From contig NZ_FTNY01000003.1 of NCBI RefSeq assembly GCF_900156575.1, positions 620,001-684,000 of the forward strand: a stretch of DNA of 64,000 nt, read 5' to 3'. This stretch comes from Chryseobacterium shigense. GTDB lineage: Bacteria; Bacteroidota; Bacteroidia; Flavobacteriales; Weeksellaceae. Below are positions 17,977 through 26,816 of the stretch, in pieces (positions within the stretch are counted from its first letter, which is position 1; every line of letters starts with the position of its first letter). The notes under the pieces are model-generated. The model saw only the letters and a list, made by a program, of their open reading frames with translations. It ran no database searches and was not told the DNA's origin. A program made the translations under genes and the position numbers.

Positions 17977-18003
17977 AAAGTCCGCCAAGTGCGGACTTTT
18001 TAT
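17977..18003 (+). terminator. Rho-independent terminator
   Basis: A 9-bp stem AAAGTCCGC / GCGGACTTT with a 5-nt loop and a following T-rich tail, 24 nt after the last gene of the surface-protein operon. The A-rich left side may let it serve the converging META gene too. Confidence 0.85.
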
Positions 18004-18036
18004 CTATTTATCTATTCAGACCTGAATGCCTGGAAA

Positions 18037-18477
18037 TCAATCCCAATCTGCAGCAACAAATTTCATAGAATTTCCGCTGTCGTCCGATAGGGTAAGAAAA
18101 TGTCCTTGAATGGAATAATTGGTCATTTGATCGAATTTCTGACTGAAAGCAGTCTCAAGTTCCATATTCTGGCAGGCTTTCAATGTACTGCCTACCCCGG
18201 ATATTTTTACTTTTCCCCCGCTTTTGAATTCGGAAGTAAAGAAGATCGTGTTGCATCCCATATTCGCTCCGCCCCGAATCTTCCCCTTTTCAATAGTCGC
18301 TGTGAGGTTGATTTCTGCTTTATTTTTAACCAACTCTTCTTTGGAAAAATTTCCAAAAGAAATGAGCATCCACTGCCTTTGAAGGGCTGGATTTTTTTCC
18401 GGAACTGAAGAGCAGCTGACCACAGCTCCTAAAAGCAAAATGGCCAAAAAAGACAGGAGTATTTTTTTCATGCGCAT
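18037..18477 (-). CDS. META (HslJ-like) domain lipoprotein
   Basis: 146 aa with a lipobox (LLGAVVSC). The META domain is recognisable by LQRQWMLISFGNF, an ANMGCN core near residue 75, LKACQNMELETAFSQ with the second conserved Cys, and a final beta strand (YSIQGHFLTLSDDSG). META/HslJ proteins are envelope lipoproteins linked to stress tolerance, of unknown biochemistry. Either of two nearby ATGs (18477, 18471) gives a proper signal peptide. It is divergent from the DPP7 gene. Confidence 0.85.
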   Translation of the reverse strand: MRMKKILLSFLAILLLGAVVSCSSVPEKNPALQRQWMLISFGNFSKEELVKNKAEINLTATIEKGKIRGGANMGCNTIFFTSEFKSGGKVKISGVGSTLKACQNMELETAFSQKFDQMTNYSIQGHFLTLSDDSGNSMKFVAADWD

Positions 18478-18557
18478 TATCCTCCCATTTTCGTACCATT
18501 CCGGGACAGAATATCGTAAAAATTAGTAAATTAGCGACACAAAAATTATTTTATAAA

Positions 18558-20768
18558 ATGAAAAGACTATTTCTACTGTTCACTTTCTTATTGGGCTTTG
18601 CTCAGATGAGGGCGGATGAGGGGATGTGGCTGTTAATGCTCATCAAAAGACTTAACGGGGTCGACATGCAAAAAGAAGGACTGCATTTGACGCCTGAAGA
18701 AATTTATTCGGTAAACAATTCAAGTTTAAAGGATGCTATCGTAAGCTTCGGAGGTTTCTGTACCGGGGAAATTGTTTCTGACAAAGGACTGATTTTCACG
18801 AACCACCACTGTGGTTATGGTGCTGTGGCTGCCGCTTCTACTCCGGAAAAAGATTATCTGAAGAACGGATTCTGGGCTATGAAGCAGAAAGATGAATTTA
18901 ATGCGAAAGATCTTTATGTAAGATTTTTAGTTAGAATGGATGACGCTACGCAGAGAATCAATTCTAAACTTAATAACAATATGACCGGAGCAGAGAGAAA
19001 AGCAGTCATTGATGCCGAAACAAAGGCAATCCAGACTGAAAACTCTGAAAACGGAAAATATACGGTAGTGGTAAGAGATTTCTTCAATGGAAATGAATTT
19101 TACTATTTCGTGTATCAAGATTACAAAGATATCAGATTGGTAGGTGCACCGCCTTCATCATTAGGTAAATTCGGAGGTGATACAGACAACTGGGAATGGC
19201 CAAGACATACGGCTGACTTCACTGTATTCAGAGTATATGGAGATGCAGCAGGAAACCCTGCAGAATTTGCTCCAAGCAACGTTCCATTGAAGCCTAAGCA
19301 CTTCCTTCCGGTTTCTCTTAAAGGGATCAAACCTGGAGATTTCTCTATGATCTTAGGATATCCTGGAAGAACCAACCGTTACCTTACTTCTTACGGTATT
19401 CAGCAGATGGTGAACAAAGACTATCCGGCCTGGGTAGAAGCTTCCAAACTTGCTATGGACGTAATGAAAAAGTATATGGACAAGGATAAAGCGACTCAGC
19501 TTAACTATGCTTCTCAATATGCTTCTGTAGCGAACTACTGGAAAAACAGACAGGGAACTATCGATGCGGTAGAAAAAAACGGAACAATCTCTGATAAACA
19601 AAAGATCGAGGATACCTACAGAAAATGGTCTGTAATGCCGGGTAATACTGCTTATGATGGTGTTTTAGAAGATATTGAGGTTTATTACAAGCAGGTTTCT
19701 GAAAGAAATGTTGAAAGAAACTATGCTTCCCAGTTCTCAAGAAATGCGAAATATATTACCCTTGCTTTACAGGTTGGATCTGTCCTTAAGGCTTACTCGG
19801 CTCAGGATATGCAGGGAAGACTTGCTATGAAAGCAAAAACTGAAGCTGCTCTTAAAGCCGCTTACGAAAACTTCAACCCATCTCTTGAAGGAGAAATGCT
19901 TGCTTCAATGGCCAATCTTTATCAGACAAGAGTAACGAATAAAGAAGTGGCATCTGCTACTATTTTAGGATTGGATGCTAAGACACTTTCTAATGTAGCT
20001 TATTCTTCAATCTTCGCCAATAAGACTTCTGCAACGAATTTCTTATTGAACCCTGATGCATTGAAACTTGATGCTGATCCTCTTTGGAAAATTGCTAATG
20101 GAATTGTTGCCGATCAGAAAATGAGTACTGAGAAATATGCGAAAGTTGATGATAACTTCAACAAAAACAACCGTATGTTTTTAGCTGGATTAATGAAAGC
20201 TATGCCTGAGAAAAAATTCTATCCGGATGCTAACTCTACGATGAGGCTAACCTACGGGACTGTAGATAAACTTCCTGTTAGACAAGATAGAAACTACTTC
20301 GGTGTTACGGATAACTATTATACTGATATGACTGGTCTTGTAGGAAAGTACAAGAAAGGAGATGAAGAATTCGACCTTCCACAAAGAGTGATCGACCTTT
20401 ATAACCTTAAAGATTTCGGACAGTATGCTGATGCTGCCGGATACATGCCTGTCAACTTCCTTTCTAACAATGATATTACCGGTGGTAACTCTGGTTCTCC
20501 TGTAATTGACGGAGACGGAAACCTTATCGGGATTGCATTCGACGGAAACAGTGAAGCATTAAGCGGTGATATCGTATTTGAACAGGAATGGCAGAAAACA
20601 ATCAACGTAGATGTACGTTTCGTTCTTTGGACGATTGACAAATATGCAGGAGCAAGAAGATTGATCGACGAATTAAAGCTTGTAAGAGGAGAAAATACAC
20701 CTCCTGATACAAAGACAAAAAATTCAGGAACAACTGAACTTCCTAAGAAGACAAAAAGCAAAAAATAA
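18558..20768 (+). CDS. S46-family dipeptidyl-peptidase, DPP7-type
   Basis: 736 aa, usual S46 length, with a signal peptide (ends near MRADEG). It has a chymotrypsin-like double barrel with a helical insert: His in FTNHHCGYG (83/84), Asp220 in WPRHTADF and Ser645 in GGNSGSPV. The residue 18 after the catalytic Ser, which sets specificity in this family, is Gly663 (FDGN), as in DPP7 (hydrophobic P1), not Arg as in DPP11 (Asp/Glu). It releases dipeptides from peptide N-termini in the periplasm for amino-acid uptake. The Lys/Thr-rich tail after residue 715 is unusual but short. Confidence 0.93.
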   Translation: MKRLFLLFTFLLGFAQMRADEGMWLLMLIKRLNGVDMQKEGLHLTPEEIYSVNNSSLKDAIVSFGGFCTGEIVSDKGLIFTNHHCGYGAVAAASTPEKDYLKNGFWAMKQKDEFNAKDLYVRFLVRMDDATQRINSKLNNNMTGAERKAVIDAETKAIQTENSENGKYTVVVRDFFNGNEFYYFVYQDYKDIRLVGAPPSSLGKFGGDTDNWEWPRHTADFTVFRVYGDAAGNPAEFAPSNVPLKPKHFLPVSLKGIKPGDFSMILGYPGRTNRYLTSYGIQQMVNKDYPAWVEASKLAMDVMKKYMDKDKATQLNYASQYASVANYWKNRQGTIDAVEKNGTISDKQKIEDTYRKWSVMPGNTAYDGVLEDIEVYYKQVSERNVERNYASQFSRNAKYITLALQVGSVLKAYSAQDMQGRLAMKAKTEAALKAAYENFNPSLEGEMLASMANLYQTRVTNKEVASATILGLDAKTLSNVAYSSIFANKTSATNFLLNPDALKLDADPLWKIANGIVADQKMSTEKYAKVDDNFNKNNRMFLAGLMKAMPEKKFYPDANSTMRLTYGTVDKLPVRQDRNYFGVTDNYYTDMTGLVGKYKKGDEEFDLPQRVIDLYNLKDFGQYADAAGYMPVNFLSNNDITGGNSGSPVIDGDGNLIGIAFDGNSEALSGDIVFEQEWQKTINVDVRFVLWTIDKYAGARRLIDELKLVRGENTPPDTKTKNSGTTELPKKTKSKK

Positions 20769-20787
20769 TCTTCTCTAAGATATTTTT

Positions 20788-20818
20788 AAAACCGTGAACA
20801 TCCGTTCACGGTTTTTTT
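20788..20818 (+). terminator. Rho-independent terminator of the DPP7 gene
   Basis: An 11-bp perfect stem AAACCGTGAAC / GTTCACGGTTT with a 4-nt loop and seven T, 20 nt after the stop codon. Confidence 0.92.
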
Positions 20819-20901
20819 ATTTTTTCGATGAAAAGCTCTGAAAGTGATGCCCTTCGGAAAGAAGTTAAATCGTTTTACTAAGATTTTTTTTAGTTTCTGA
20901 A

Positions 20902-22437
20902 CTACACATTCCAAAAACCACGGTCTAAGCTTCTGTATTGTATAGCCTCCGAGATATGATGAGACCCTATACTTTCAGATCCTTCTAAATCAGCGGCTGT
21001 TCTTGCCACTTTTAAAATTCGGTCGTATGCTCTGGCAGAAAGGTTTAACTTCTCCATGGCCTGCCTGATCAGATTAAAAGACTTTTCATCAAGGCTGCAA
21101 AATTTTTCAATTTCTTTAGGCCCCATTTGCGCATTATAGCTGATGGCAAGATTTCTATACCTTTCATTCTGAATACTGCGTGCCTTCAGAACACGTTCCC
21201 TGATATCCGAGCTTTTCTCGCCTTTTCTTTTTTCAGCCAGCTGTTCAAATTCTACTTTTTGCACTTCAATATGTATGTCAATTCTGTCTAGTAATGGTCC
21301 GGAAAGTTTATTCATATAGCGCTGCATTTCATAAACGGATGAGGTATTTCCAGGATCATCCGGAAAGAAACCGCTGGGGCTGGGATTCATAGAAGCGACC
21401 AACATGAAGCTTGCAGGGTAATTTACGGTAAATCTGACTCTGGATATTGTTACTTCCCGGTCTTCAAGAGGCTGTCTCATCACTTCTAAAACGGTTCTTT
21501 TAAATTCAGGCATCTCATCCAGAAACAAAACGCCATTATGGGCAAGTGAGATTTCTCCGGGCTGGGGATAGCTTCCGCCTCCAACTAATGCAACATCTGA
21601 TATGGTATGGTGTGGTGATCTGAAGGGCCGAACAGTCATAAGAGACGTTTCAGCACCCATTTTACCGGCTACAGAATGTATTTTTGTGGTTTCCAGTGCT
21701 TCTTTCAACGTCAAAGGAGGTAAAATGCCCGGAACTCTTTTGGCCAGCATGGTTTTACCGCTTCCCGGTGGACCGATGAGGATGATATTGTGCCCGCCGG
21801 CTGCAGCTACTTCCATTGCTCTTTTGGCGGTTTCCTGCCCTTTAACTTCTGAAAAGTCAAATGGAAAATCATTGATCTTTTCCTGAAATTCCTTTCTGGT
21901 ATCCAGGACCACTCTTTCTATGGGTTTTCCTTCGTTAAAAAAATCAATGACTTCAATAATATTTTCAACTCCATACACTTCAAGATTATCTACAATGGCT
22001 GCTTCTCGGGTATTCTGCATGGGAAGTATAATCCCTTTGAAGCCTTCTTCCCTCGCCTGAATTGCGATGGGCAAAACTCCTTTTATAGGTTGCAGGGTTC
22101 CATCGAGTGAAAGCTCACCCATAATGATATAATTATGAATATTTTCGGCAAGAATCTGATCTGAGGCAGCCAGAATACCAATGGCAATACTGAGGTCATA
22201 CGCTGCCCCTTCCTTCCGAAGATCCGCAGGAGCCATATTGATCGTAATTTTCTTACCCGGAATTTTGTATCCTACATTTTTCAGTGCAGCAGAGATCCTG
22301 TAACTGCTTTCTTTGATCGCATTATCAGGAAGCCCAACCAGGTGATAGCCAACCCCTCCGGTGTCTACGTTTACCTCAATAGTGATGGTCTGTGCCGCAA
22401 CTCCATGGATGGCGCTTCCATAAATTTTTACCAGCAT
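20902..22437 (-). CDS. yifB: YifB/ComM-family Mg-chelatase-like AAA+ ATPase
   Basis: 511 aa from the ATG at 22437 (MLVKIYGSAIHGVAAQ), the family start; an in-frame ATG 37 codons upstream would add an atypical hydrophobic leader. An N-terminal ChlI domain (VGLPDNAIKESSYRI...) precedes the AAA+ core with Walker A GPPGSGKT near residue 220, LFLDEMPEF, and a C-terminal Mg_chelatase_C domain (LSARAYDRILKVARTAADLEGS). ComM is a helicase that promotes branch migration during natural transformation. It stands alone, antiparallel to DPP7. Confidence 0.92.
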   Translation of the reverse strand: MLVKIYGSAIHGVAAQTITIEVNVDTGGVGYHLVGLPDNAIKESSYRISAALKNVGYKIPGKKITINMAPADLRKEGAAYDLSIAIGILAASDQILAENIHNYIIMGELSLDGTLQPIKGVLPIAIQAREEGFKGIILPMQNTREAAIVDNLEVYGVENIIEVIDFFNEGKPIERVVLDTRKEFQEKINDFPFDFSEVKGQETAKRAMEVAAAGGHNIILIGPPGSGKTMLAKRVPGILPPLTLKEALETTKIHSVAGKMGAETSLMTVRPFRSPHHTISDVALVGGGSYPQPGEISLAHNGVLFLDEMPEFKRTVLEVMRQPLEDREVTISRVRFTVNYPASFMLVASMNPSPSGFFPDDPGNTSSVYEMQRYMNKLSGPLLDRIDIHIEVQKVEFEQLAEKRKGEKSSDIRERVLKARSIQNERYRNLAISYNAQMGPKEIEKFCSLDEKSFNLIRQAMEKLNLSARAYDRILKVARTAADLEGSESIGSHHISEAIQYRSLDRGFWNV

Positions 22438-22534
22438 GATGTGTGTTTTTGTAAAAATAAATAATATATTATTTCCAAGAATCGTATTAGAAATTAATAG
22501 TATTATATTTCTGAGAGGTTTTAAAGAAAATATT

Positions 22535-22577
22535 CTATAAAAAGACAAGCCGATACAGATTGTCTCTGTACCGGCTT
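22535..22577 (-). terminator. Rho-independent terminator for the 22617-23579 gene
   Basis: On the minus strand a 13-bp stem with one mismatch (AAGCCGGTACAGA / TCTGTATCGGCTT) is followed by GTCTTTTTATAG, about 40 nt after the stop of the T9SS cargo gene. Confidence 0.75.
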
Positions 22578-22616
22578 ATCAGCGATTAAAAAAAACTAAC
22601 TCAGGATGTGTACTAT

Positions 22617-23579
22617 TTATTTTTTTATGAATTTATTCTTATAGGTATTGCCCTCAGCGTCTTTGGACAAGATGATATAATTTCCAACAGCCAGCCTGCT
22701 TACATCAATAGGTTCATTGAAGCGGTGACTGCTCTTTTGCAGGACTACTTTTCCGGATATATCGATGATCGAAATTTCTTTGTACGTTTTATCCGATTCT
22801 TTTCCGATGTAAAGAAATTGCGATGTAGGGTTCGGATACAATTTCAGGGTATTTTCTTTACGTTGGGCTTCATCTGTTGCCAGAGTACAGAATTCAAAGT
22901 TTCCGAAATTCAGTTTCACAAAATTTCCACTTCCTAAAAATTCACACTGATCCGGACAGTACTCGGTGCAGGCATAAAATCCATATACCCCGGATTCTGT
23001 AGCGATATACGTGTCTCCGGCAGCTCCATTAATCACGCACGGATCTCCAACGGATGGAGGCGGACTTCCGGGAATACATCTATACCATACATGGTTTCCA
23101 TAAAGATCTGGAAATACATCATCAAATTTTACAGATGCTCCTGCACAGATATTATATTCTCCTTCTCCCACTTCCTGGAAAGTTCCGGGGGTAAAGGTGC
23201 TGAGCATCGAAGGAAGTCCATAAACAAATCCGTCTGCCATCACGGCGGGACTTTCTGCAGTACAGTCGCCTTGTGTAACCTCAACTTTAAAATAATAAAG
23301 CTGGTCATCATTTCCGTTGATGGTCAACGTTTGTGAAATTGCCCCAGGAATAGCGGTCCATGGATTGGTATTAGGCGTCTGCCAGGTCCATTCCTGCTTG
23401 TACCATTGGTAACTTCCGAATGCCTGTGTAGAAAGTATCTCTGTTTCGGTATTGCAGAACAGGATTTTATCCGGAAATTTCACTCCTAACCTGGGGCTTG
23501 TTATGGTAGGATTACACTGTGCTTTTATATTCAGAATAGTCATGAATAGAACAGCCAAAAAAATCAGTTTGGTTTTCAT
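22617..23579 (-). CDS. T9SS cargo protein with Cys-rich Ig-like region
   Basis: 320 aa. The signal peptide ends NIKAQ. Mature residues 20-235 contain several Cys and Trp (YQWYKQEWTWQ, NHVWYRCIPG, GFYACTEYCPDQCEF) in a repeating layout like adhesin Ig-type domains. The C-terminal ~80 residues are a type A T9SS sorting domain, starting LKLYPNPTSQFLYIG and ending YKNKFIKK. It is expected to be exported through the T9SS and anchored or released at the cell surface. It lies 40 nt behind the sigma/anti-sigma-like pair on the same strand and may be its target. Confidence 0.82.
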   Translation of the reverse strand: MKTKLIFLAVLFMTILNIKAQCNPTITSPRLGVKFPDKILFCNTETEILSTQAFGSYQWYKQEWTWQTPNTNPWTAIPGAISQTLTINGNDDQLYYFKVEVTQGDCTAESPAVMADGFVYGLPSMLSTFTPGTFQEVGEGEYNICAGASVKFDDVFPDLYGNHVWYRCIPGSPPPSVGDPCVINGAAGDTYIATESGVYGFYACTEYCPDQCEFLGSGNFVKLNFGNFEFCTLATDEAQRKENTLKLYPNPTSQFLYIGKESDKTYKEISIIDISGKVVLQKSSHRFNEPIDVSRLAVGNYIILSKDAEGNTYKNKFIKK

Positions 23580-23619
23580 ATTAATATATTTGAGTTTGGT
23601 TTAGTCTTGTGCAGGTCTG

Positions 23620-25017
23620 TTAGTCCAACAGCACCCTGATTCCGAATTTCATATTAAAGTTTAAAGGTTTTTCTTTATAAAGGGTATTGAGTTGGCTATC
23701 ATTCCTGAAGTGGTATCCGATTCCCGGTTCTGCGTATATTCCTATCTTATCGATAATTTTCACCTGTAAACCAACGGCAGAATTGACGGAAAACTGTACC
23801 GGTTTAACATCAATACGTTCTTCCTGAGTTTCCTGTACCTCATCATTGACAATATATTTTGTCTTAAGTTTTCCACTTACTGCTTTCTCAGCGAGTACTC
23901 CCCCGGTCACATATCCTGTAAAGCGCCCCTTTTGAATAATATTATAGTTAAGCTGTACCGGAATCCCTACATAATGCACATTTTGCTCCCCTTTTATATA
24001 GTTTGAATTGCTGCCGGAGTGAAGTTCTGATGTAAGTTTTGTATAGCTTATCCCCGTTCCTATTCCCCATCTTTTTCCGAGATTATAATACATGGAGAGT
24101 CCAAGGGTAACAGGAATTTTATGCCTTATTCTGGCTTCCACTTCTTTGCTCTGATTAGCCAATAGCAATTCTGTCAGCGGATTGATTTCTGTGCCTGATA
24201 CCCATACATCACTGAAAGCCATAGGACTTCCACTGATAGAGGTGTACCCCGGAAATTTCTGTTCGGAAGAATTTGAGGAAACATTTCCTGTTAGCATGCT
24301 CAACATCCATTTTTTTTGCTGACGGCCGGGAAGTGTATGTTTGTCATTATCTGCATATTTTTCCGGAAGCTCATTTTCATTATCATTTAAGATTTCATCA
24401 ACTTCTTTTTTCTCTTTCAATACATGATGTTCATTAAGAGAAGAAGAAATGTAATCCGGTAGATTTTCTGCTGTTAAAGGAGCTAAAACGTTTTGTTTTC
24501 CCACAGGTGCCAATAACAGGTGATTACCATTGATGGCTTTGCTGATTTCTTTTTCAAAAACTTCATCAATGTTTGTTGTATGCGGTAATATATTGTCCAG
24601 ACCGCTATATTGTTCAGTTCCTTTGGCATTTATTTTATCACGGGTTTCTATATTTACAAATCTTGTACTTTTTGTTACTTTCAATGTACCCTCACTGATA
24701 TTTTGAGCTTTCTTTGCTATTAGTGTGACTATCTTCTCTCCATTCATATCCAGAAGGAGTTTTCCGGTAAAAAACAGTATAACTAAAGCCGCTGCCATTC
24801 CTCCTATCTGGTACAGCAGAGATCTTCCCTTTCCTGCCGGACCTGTTTTAATTTCATTTTCAGTCTCAATTTCAGGTATCAGAACACCACCGGTTATTGC
24901 TTTTTCTTCCTGTTCAGAAAAAAGTTCATCTTTAATATCTTCCCACAGCCCATCCGGAATATCTTCTTCGTGGTCTTCCATTTTCCTGTGAAGATCATTG
25001 AGCCACTGATTATTCAT
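23620..25017 (-). CDS. Sigma-factor partner with TM segment and C-terminal beta-barrel
   Basis: 465 aa. Residues 1-70 are acidic and cytoplasmic-like (MNNQWLNDLHRKMEDHEEDIPDGLWEDIKDELF), followed by one membrane helix (about 71-90, GGMAAALVILFFTGKLLL), a ~200-residue linker, and a C-terminal region from about residue 300 with beta-barrel repeats (LGLSMYYNLGKRWGIGTGISYTK, GIYAEPGIGYHF) and a terminal FGIRVLLD. It overlaps the sigma-factor gene by 8 nt. Such proteins are commonly paired with ECF sigma factors in Bacteroidetes; an anti-sigma or envelope-sensing role is inferred. A domain needing the inner membrane and one typical of the outer membrane in the same chain is odd. Confidence 0.7.
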   Translation of the reverse strand: MNNQWLNDLHRKMEDHEEDIPDGLWEDIKDELFSEQEEKAITGGVLIPEIETENEIKTGPAGKGRSLLYQIGGMAAALVILFFTGKLLLDMNGEKIVTLIAKKAQNISEGTLKVTKSTRFVNIETRDKINAKGTEQYSGLDNILPHTTNIDEVFEKEISKAINGNHLLLAPVGKQNVLAPLTAENLPDYISSSLNEHHVLKEKKEVDEILNDNENELPEKYADNDKHTLPGRQQKKWMLSMLTGNVSSNSSEQKFPGYTSISGSPMAFSDVWVSGTEINPLTELLLANQSKEVEARIRHKIPVTLGLSMYYNLGKRWGIGTGISYTKLTSELHSGSNSNYIKGEQNVHYVGIPVQLNYNIIQKGRFTGYVTGGVLAEKAVSGKLKTKYIVNDEVQETQEERIDVKPVQFSVNSAVGLQVKIIDKIGIYAEPGIGYHFRNDSQLNTLYKEKPLNFNMKFGIRVLLD

Positions 25018-25576
25018 ATTGTGCTTTTTTTGACATTTTAAATTCTTTAATTTTCTGGATCAACAGACCTTTTGCCCTATGAAACTGAGAGGCAGAAGAA
25101 TTCTCTGCAATTCCTAAAAGCCCTGCAATCTCCTTGTGGCTTTTTTGCTCAAATACAAAGAGGTTAAAAACAGTTCTGTACCCATCAGGCAGCGACTGTA
25201 TCAGTTTCATAATCGTAGCCTGCGGAATTTCATCCAAATCGGGTTCCTCATCATTGGGGATGTCCGGAAATTCAGAAAGATCCGTATCTTGTATCCTTCC
25301 GGAATGCTGTCTTATATGTTTTAAGGCTTCGTTGACTGTAATCCTGATCATCCAGGCTTTCAAAGAACCGCTGCCTCGGTATTCAAATGTTTCTATAGAC
25401 CGGAACATTTTGATAAAGCTATTTTGAAGAATATCATGAACATCATCTTTCCCTGAAATATAACGATTGCAGACCCCGGCAAGGTTTCCGGAATACGTTC
25501 CGAAAAGTTCTTTCCAGGCAGCTTCATCCTTCGTGAGAAGGCGTCTTATCAAAATCTGCTCTTTGTTTTCTTCCAT
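25010..25576 (-). CDS. ECF-type RNA polymerase sigma factor
   Basis: 188 aa from the ATG at 25576 (MEENKEQILIRRLL); seven more codons are possible from 25597. Region 2: DEAAWKELFGTYSGNLAGVCNRYISGKDDVHDILQNSFIKMF, with the core-binding and -10 helices. Region 4: LPDGYRTVFNLFVFEQKSHKEIAGLLGI with the HTH. An acidic linker DIPNDEEPDLDE lies between. It directs RNA polymerase to a small regulon, probably including its own operon with the TM/beta-barrel partner and perhaps the T9SS protein. Confidence 0.92.
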   Translation of the reverse strand: MEENKEQILIRRLLTKDEAAWKELFGTYSGNLAGVCNRYISGKDDVHDILQNSFIKMFRSIETFEYRGSGSLKAWMIRITVNEALKHIRQHSGRIQDTDLSEFPDIPNDEEPDLDEIPQATIMKLIQSLPDGYRTVFNLFVFEQKSHKEIAGLLGIAENSSASQFHRAKGLLIQKIKEFKMSKKAQYE

Positions 25577-25615
25577 GAATGAGGTCCGGTTTAGCAACCC
25601 ATTAAAATTTTAAAG

Positions 25616-25646
25616 CAAAAATAGACTGCATCCGGCCAAAACACAA
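25616..25646 (-). promoter_or_regulatory. Candidate housekeeping promoter of the sigma-factor operon
   Basis: TTG (25646-25644), 20-nt spacer, TATTTTTG (25623-25616) matching TAnnTTTG, about 40 nt upstream of the ATG at 25576. Confidence 0.5.
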
Positions 25647-25670
25647 TCTATTGTTGCCATTATCTATCAA

Positions 25671-26249
25671 TTAATTCTTTATACAGTATGGGAAATTATA
25701 ATAAACCATTTCAAAAGGATCCAGTACTGTTCCGTTTACTGTAATCTTTTCTGCGGCCAGAGCAAATCTCAACGTATGGTCTAATCCTGCAAAATATCCT
25801 TTCTGTTTTGCCACGAGTGTAACTATCGCTTTTTTGGTTACTCCGTCCACAGGAATCTGAAGTTCCAGTTCTTTGGAAATAAAATTGAGTTCTACCCAAT
25901 TTTTATCTGCATTTAATACCGATGTATATTTGAGATTATATTTCACTTTTCCCATTGCTGTCAGAGCATTTTGTGTTTTTATAGGATCTTTTACTACAGC
26001 CATTACAATTTCTTTGATGGGAAACTCGGGAAATGTCAGCGTGTCTTTTTTCACTTTAAAGTCAATAATTTTCTCAGTCCTAAAGTCTCCTTGCACCGTG
26101 ATGAGCCTTCCTTTATAGCTACCATTAATATCTTCCAGTTTTACAGGTGGGCCTTCTATCCTGTCCTCATTCATGCATGAGAACAGGGAGAAGATGATGG
26201 ATAGGATCAAAACGGCGGTAATCAGCTTAAGTACTATTAAATTCTTCAT
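25671..26249 (-). CDS. DUF4840-like lipoprotein
   Basis: 192 aa with a lipobox (IIFSLFSC, Cys about residue 25). The mature start VKLEDINGSYKGRLITVQG and a C-terminal half with two long beta strands ending VYYNFPYCIKN fit the DUF4840 family of Bacteroidetes lipoproteins; no activity is known. It is on the same strand as the toxin locus upstream but separated from it by an orphan cassette and terminators, so it is probably independent. Confidence 0.7.
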   Translation of the reverse strand: MKNLIVLKLITAVLILSIIFSLFSCMNEDRIEGPPVKLEDINGSYKGRLITVQGDFRTEKIIDFKVKKDTLTFPEFPIKEIVMAVVKDPIKTQNALTAMGKVKYNLKYTSVLNADKNWVELNFISKELELQIPVDGVTKKAIVTLVAKQKGYFAGLDHTLRFALAAEKITVNGTVLDPFEMVYYNFPYCIKN

Positions 26250-26410
26250 TTCATTATTTTTTTAACATTAAACATTAATTGTAGTGAGTACTCCTCTATA
26301 AAATCCGGTTTTAGAGAAATCTTGCGTGGGATTTTGAAAAAAGACGAAACATTCTTATAACACGCTGATTTACTGCGAATAAAATTTTATGATTTATTTT
26401 TTGAAATGAA

Positions 26411-26437
26411 AACCCAGCGTGGGTTTTACGCTGGGTT
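26411..26437 (-). terminator. Hairpin inside the orphan cassette tail
   Basis: A 10-bp perfect stem AACCCAGCGT / ACGCTGGGTT with a 7-nt loop. On the minus strand it is followed by TTCATTTC. The open frame of the third cassette runs straight through it, which suggests that reading beyond this point is accidental. Confidence 0.6.
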
Positions 26438-26505
26438 GGGGTGTTTAAAAGTGAAGCATCTTCTACAGAAACAATTCTTCTTCTGTTAATAATAGTTTCC
26501 AAATA

Positions 26506-26765
26506 TTCTCCTACCTTCTCTGCATTGTAACTTACCCTCCTCAAATCCATTAAGGTCTTTTGGTACGCTTTATTATACCTACTCCCTTGAGCAACAATTT
26601 CATCTTTGTAAACTAATGCAAATCTTCTGTTGCTACTTATTGAACAAATAGCATCAGGATTAATTCCTCCTTTTCTTCCAATACTCTCCATAGTGGCAGC
26701 AGCATCCAGCTCCATAAAAAATGCACCATTCTGAATTAAAGCATCACATTCCGAAGTTTTTGAAA
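26506..26765 (-). repeat. Linker repeat copy R3
   Basis: This is a close nucleotide match to R1 at 28636-28895 over the whole length, mostly point substitutions without frame changes. It encodes SKTSECDALIQNGAFFMELD through YNAEKVGEYL. Confidence 0.85.
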
Positions 26766-26771
26766 CAAAAT

Positions 26772-26792
26772 ACGGCAACTTTTGGTTGCCGT
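26772..26792 (-). terminator. Terminator-like hairpin after the second immunity gene
   Basis: An 8-bp stem ACGGCAAC / GTTGCCGT with a 5-nt loop, followed on the minus strand by ATTTTGTTTC, 24 nt past the stop at 26817. Confidence 0.65.
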
Positions 26793-26816
26793 CATATAAT
26801 GTAGTTATTATGTAAC

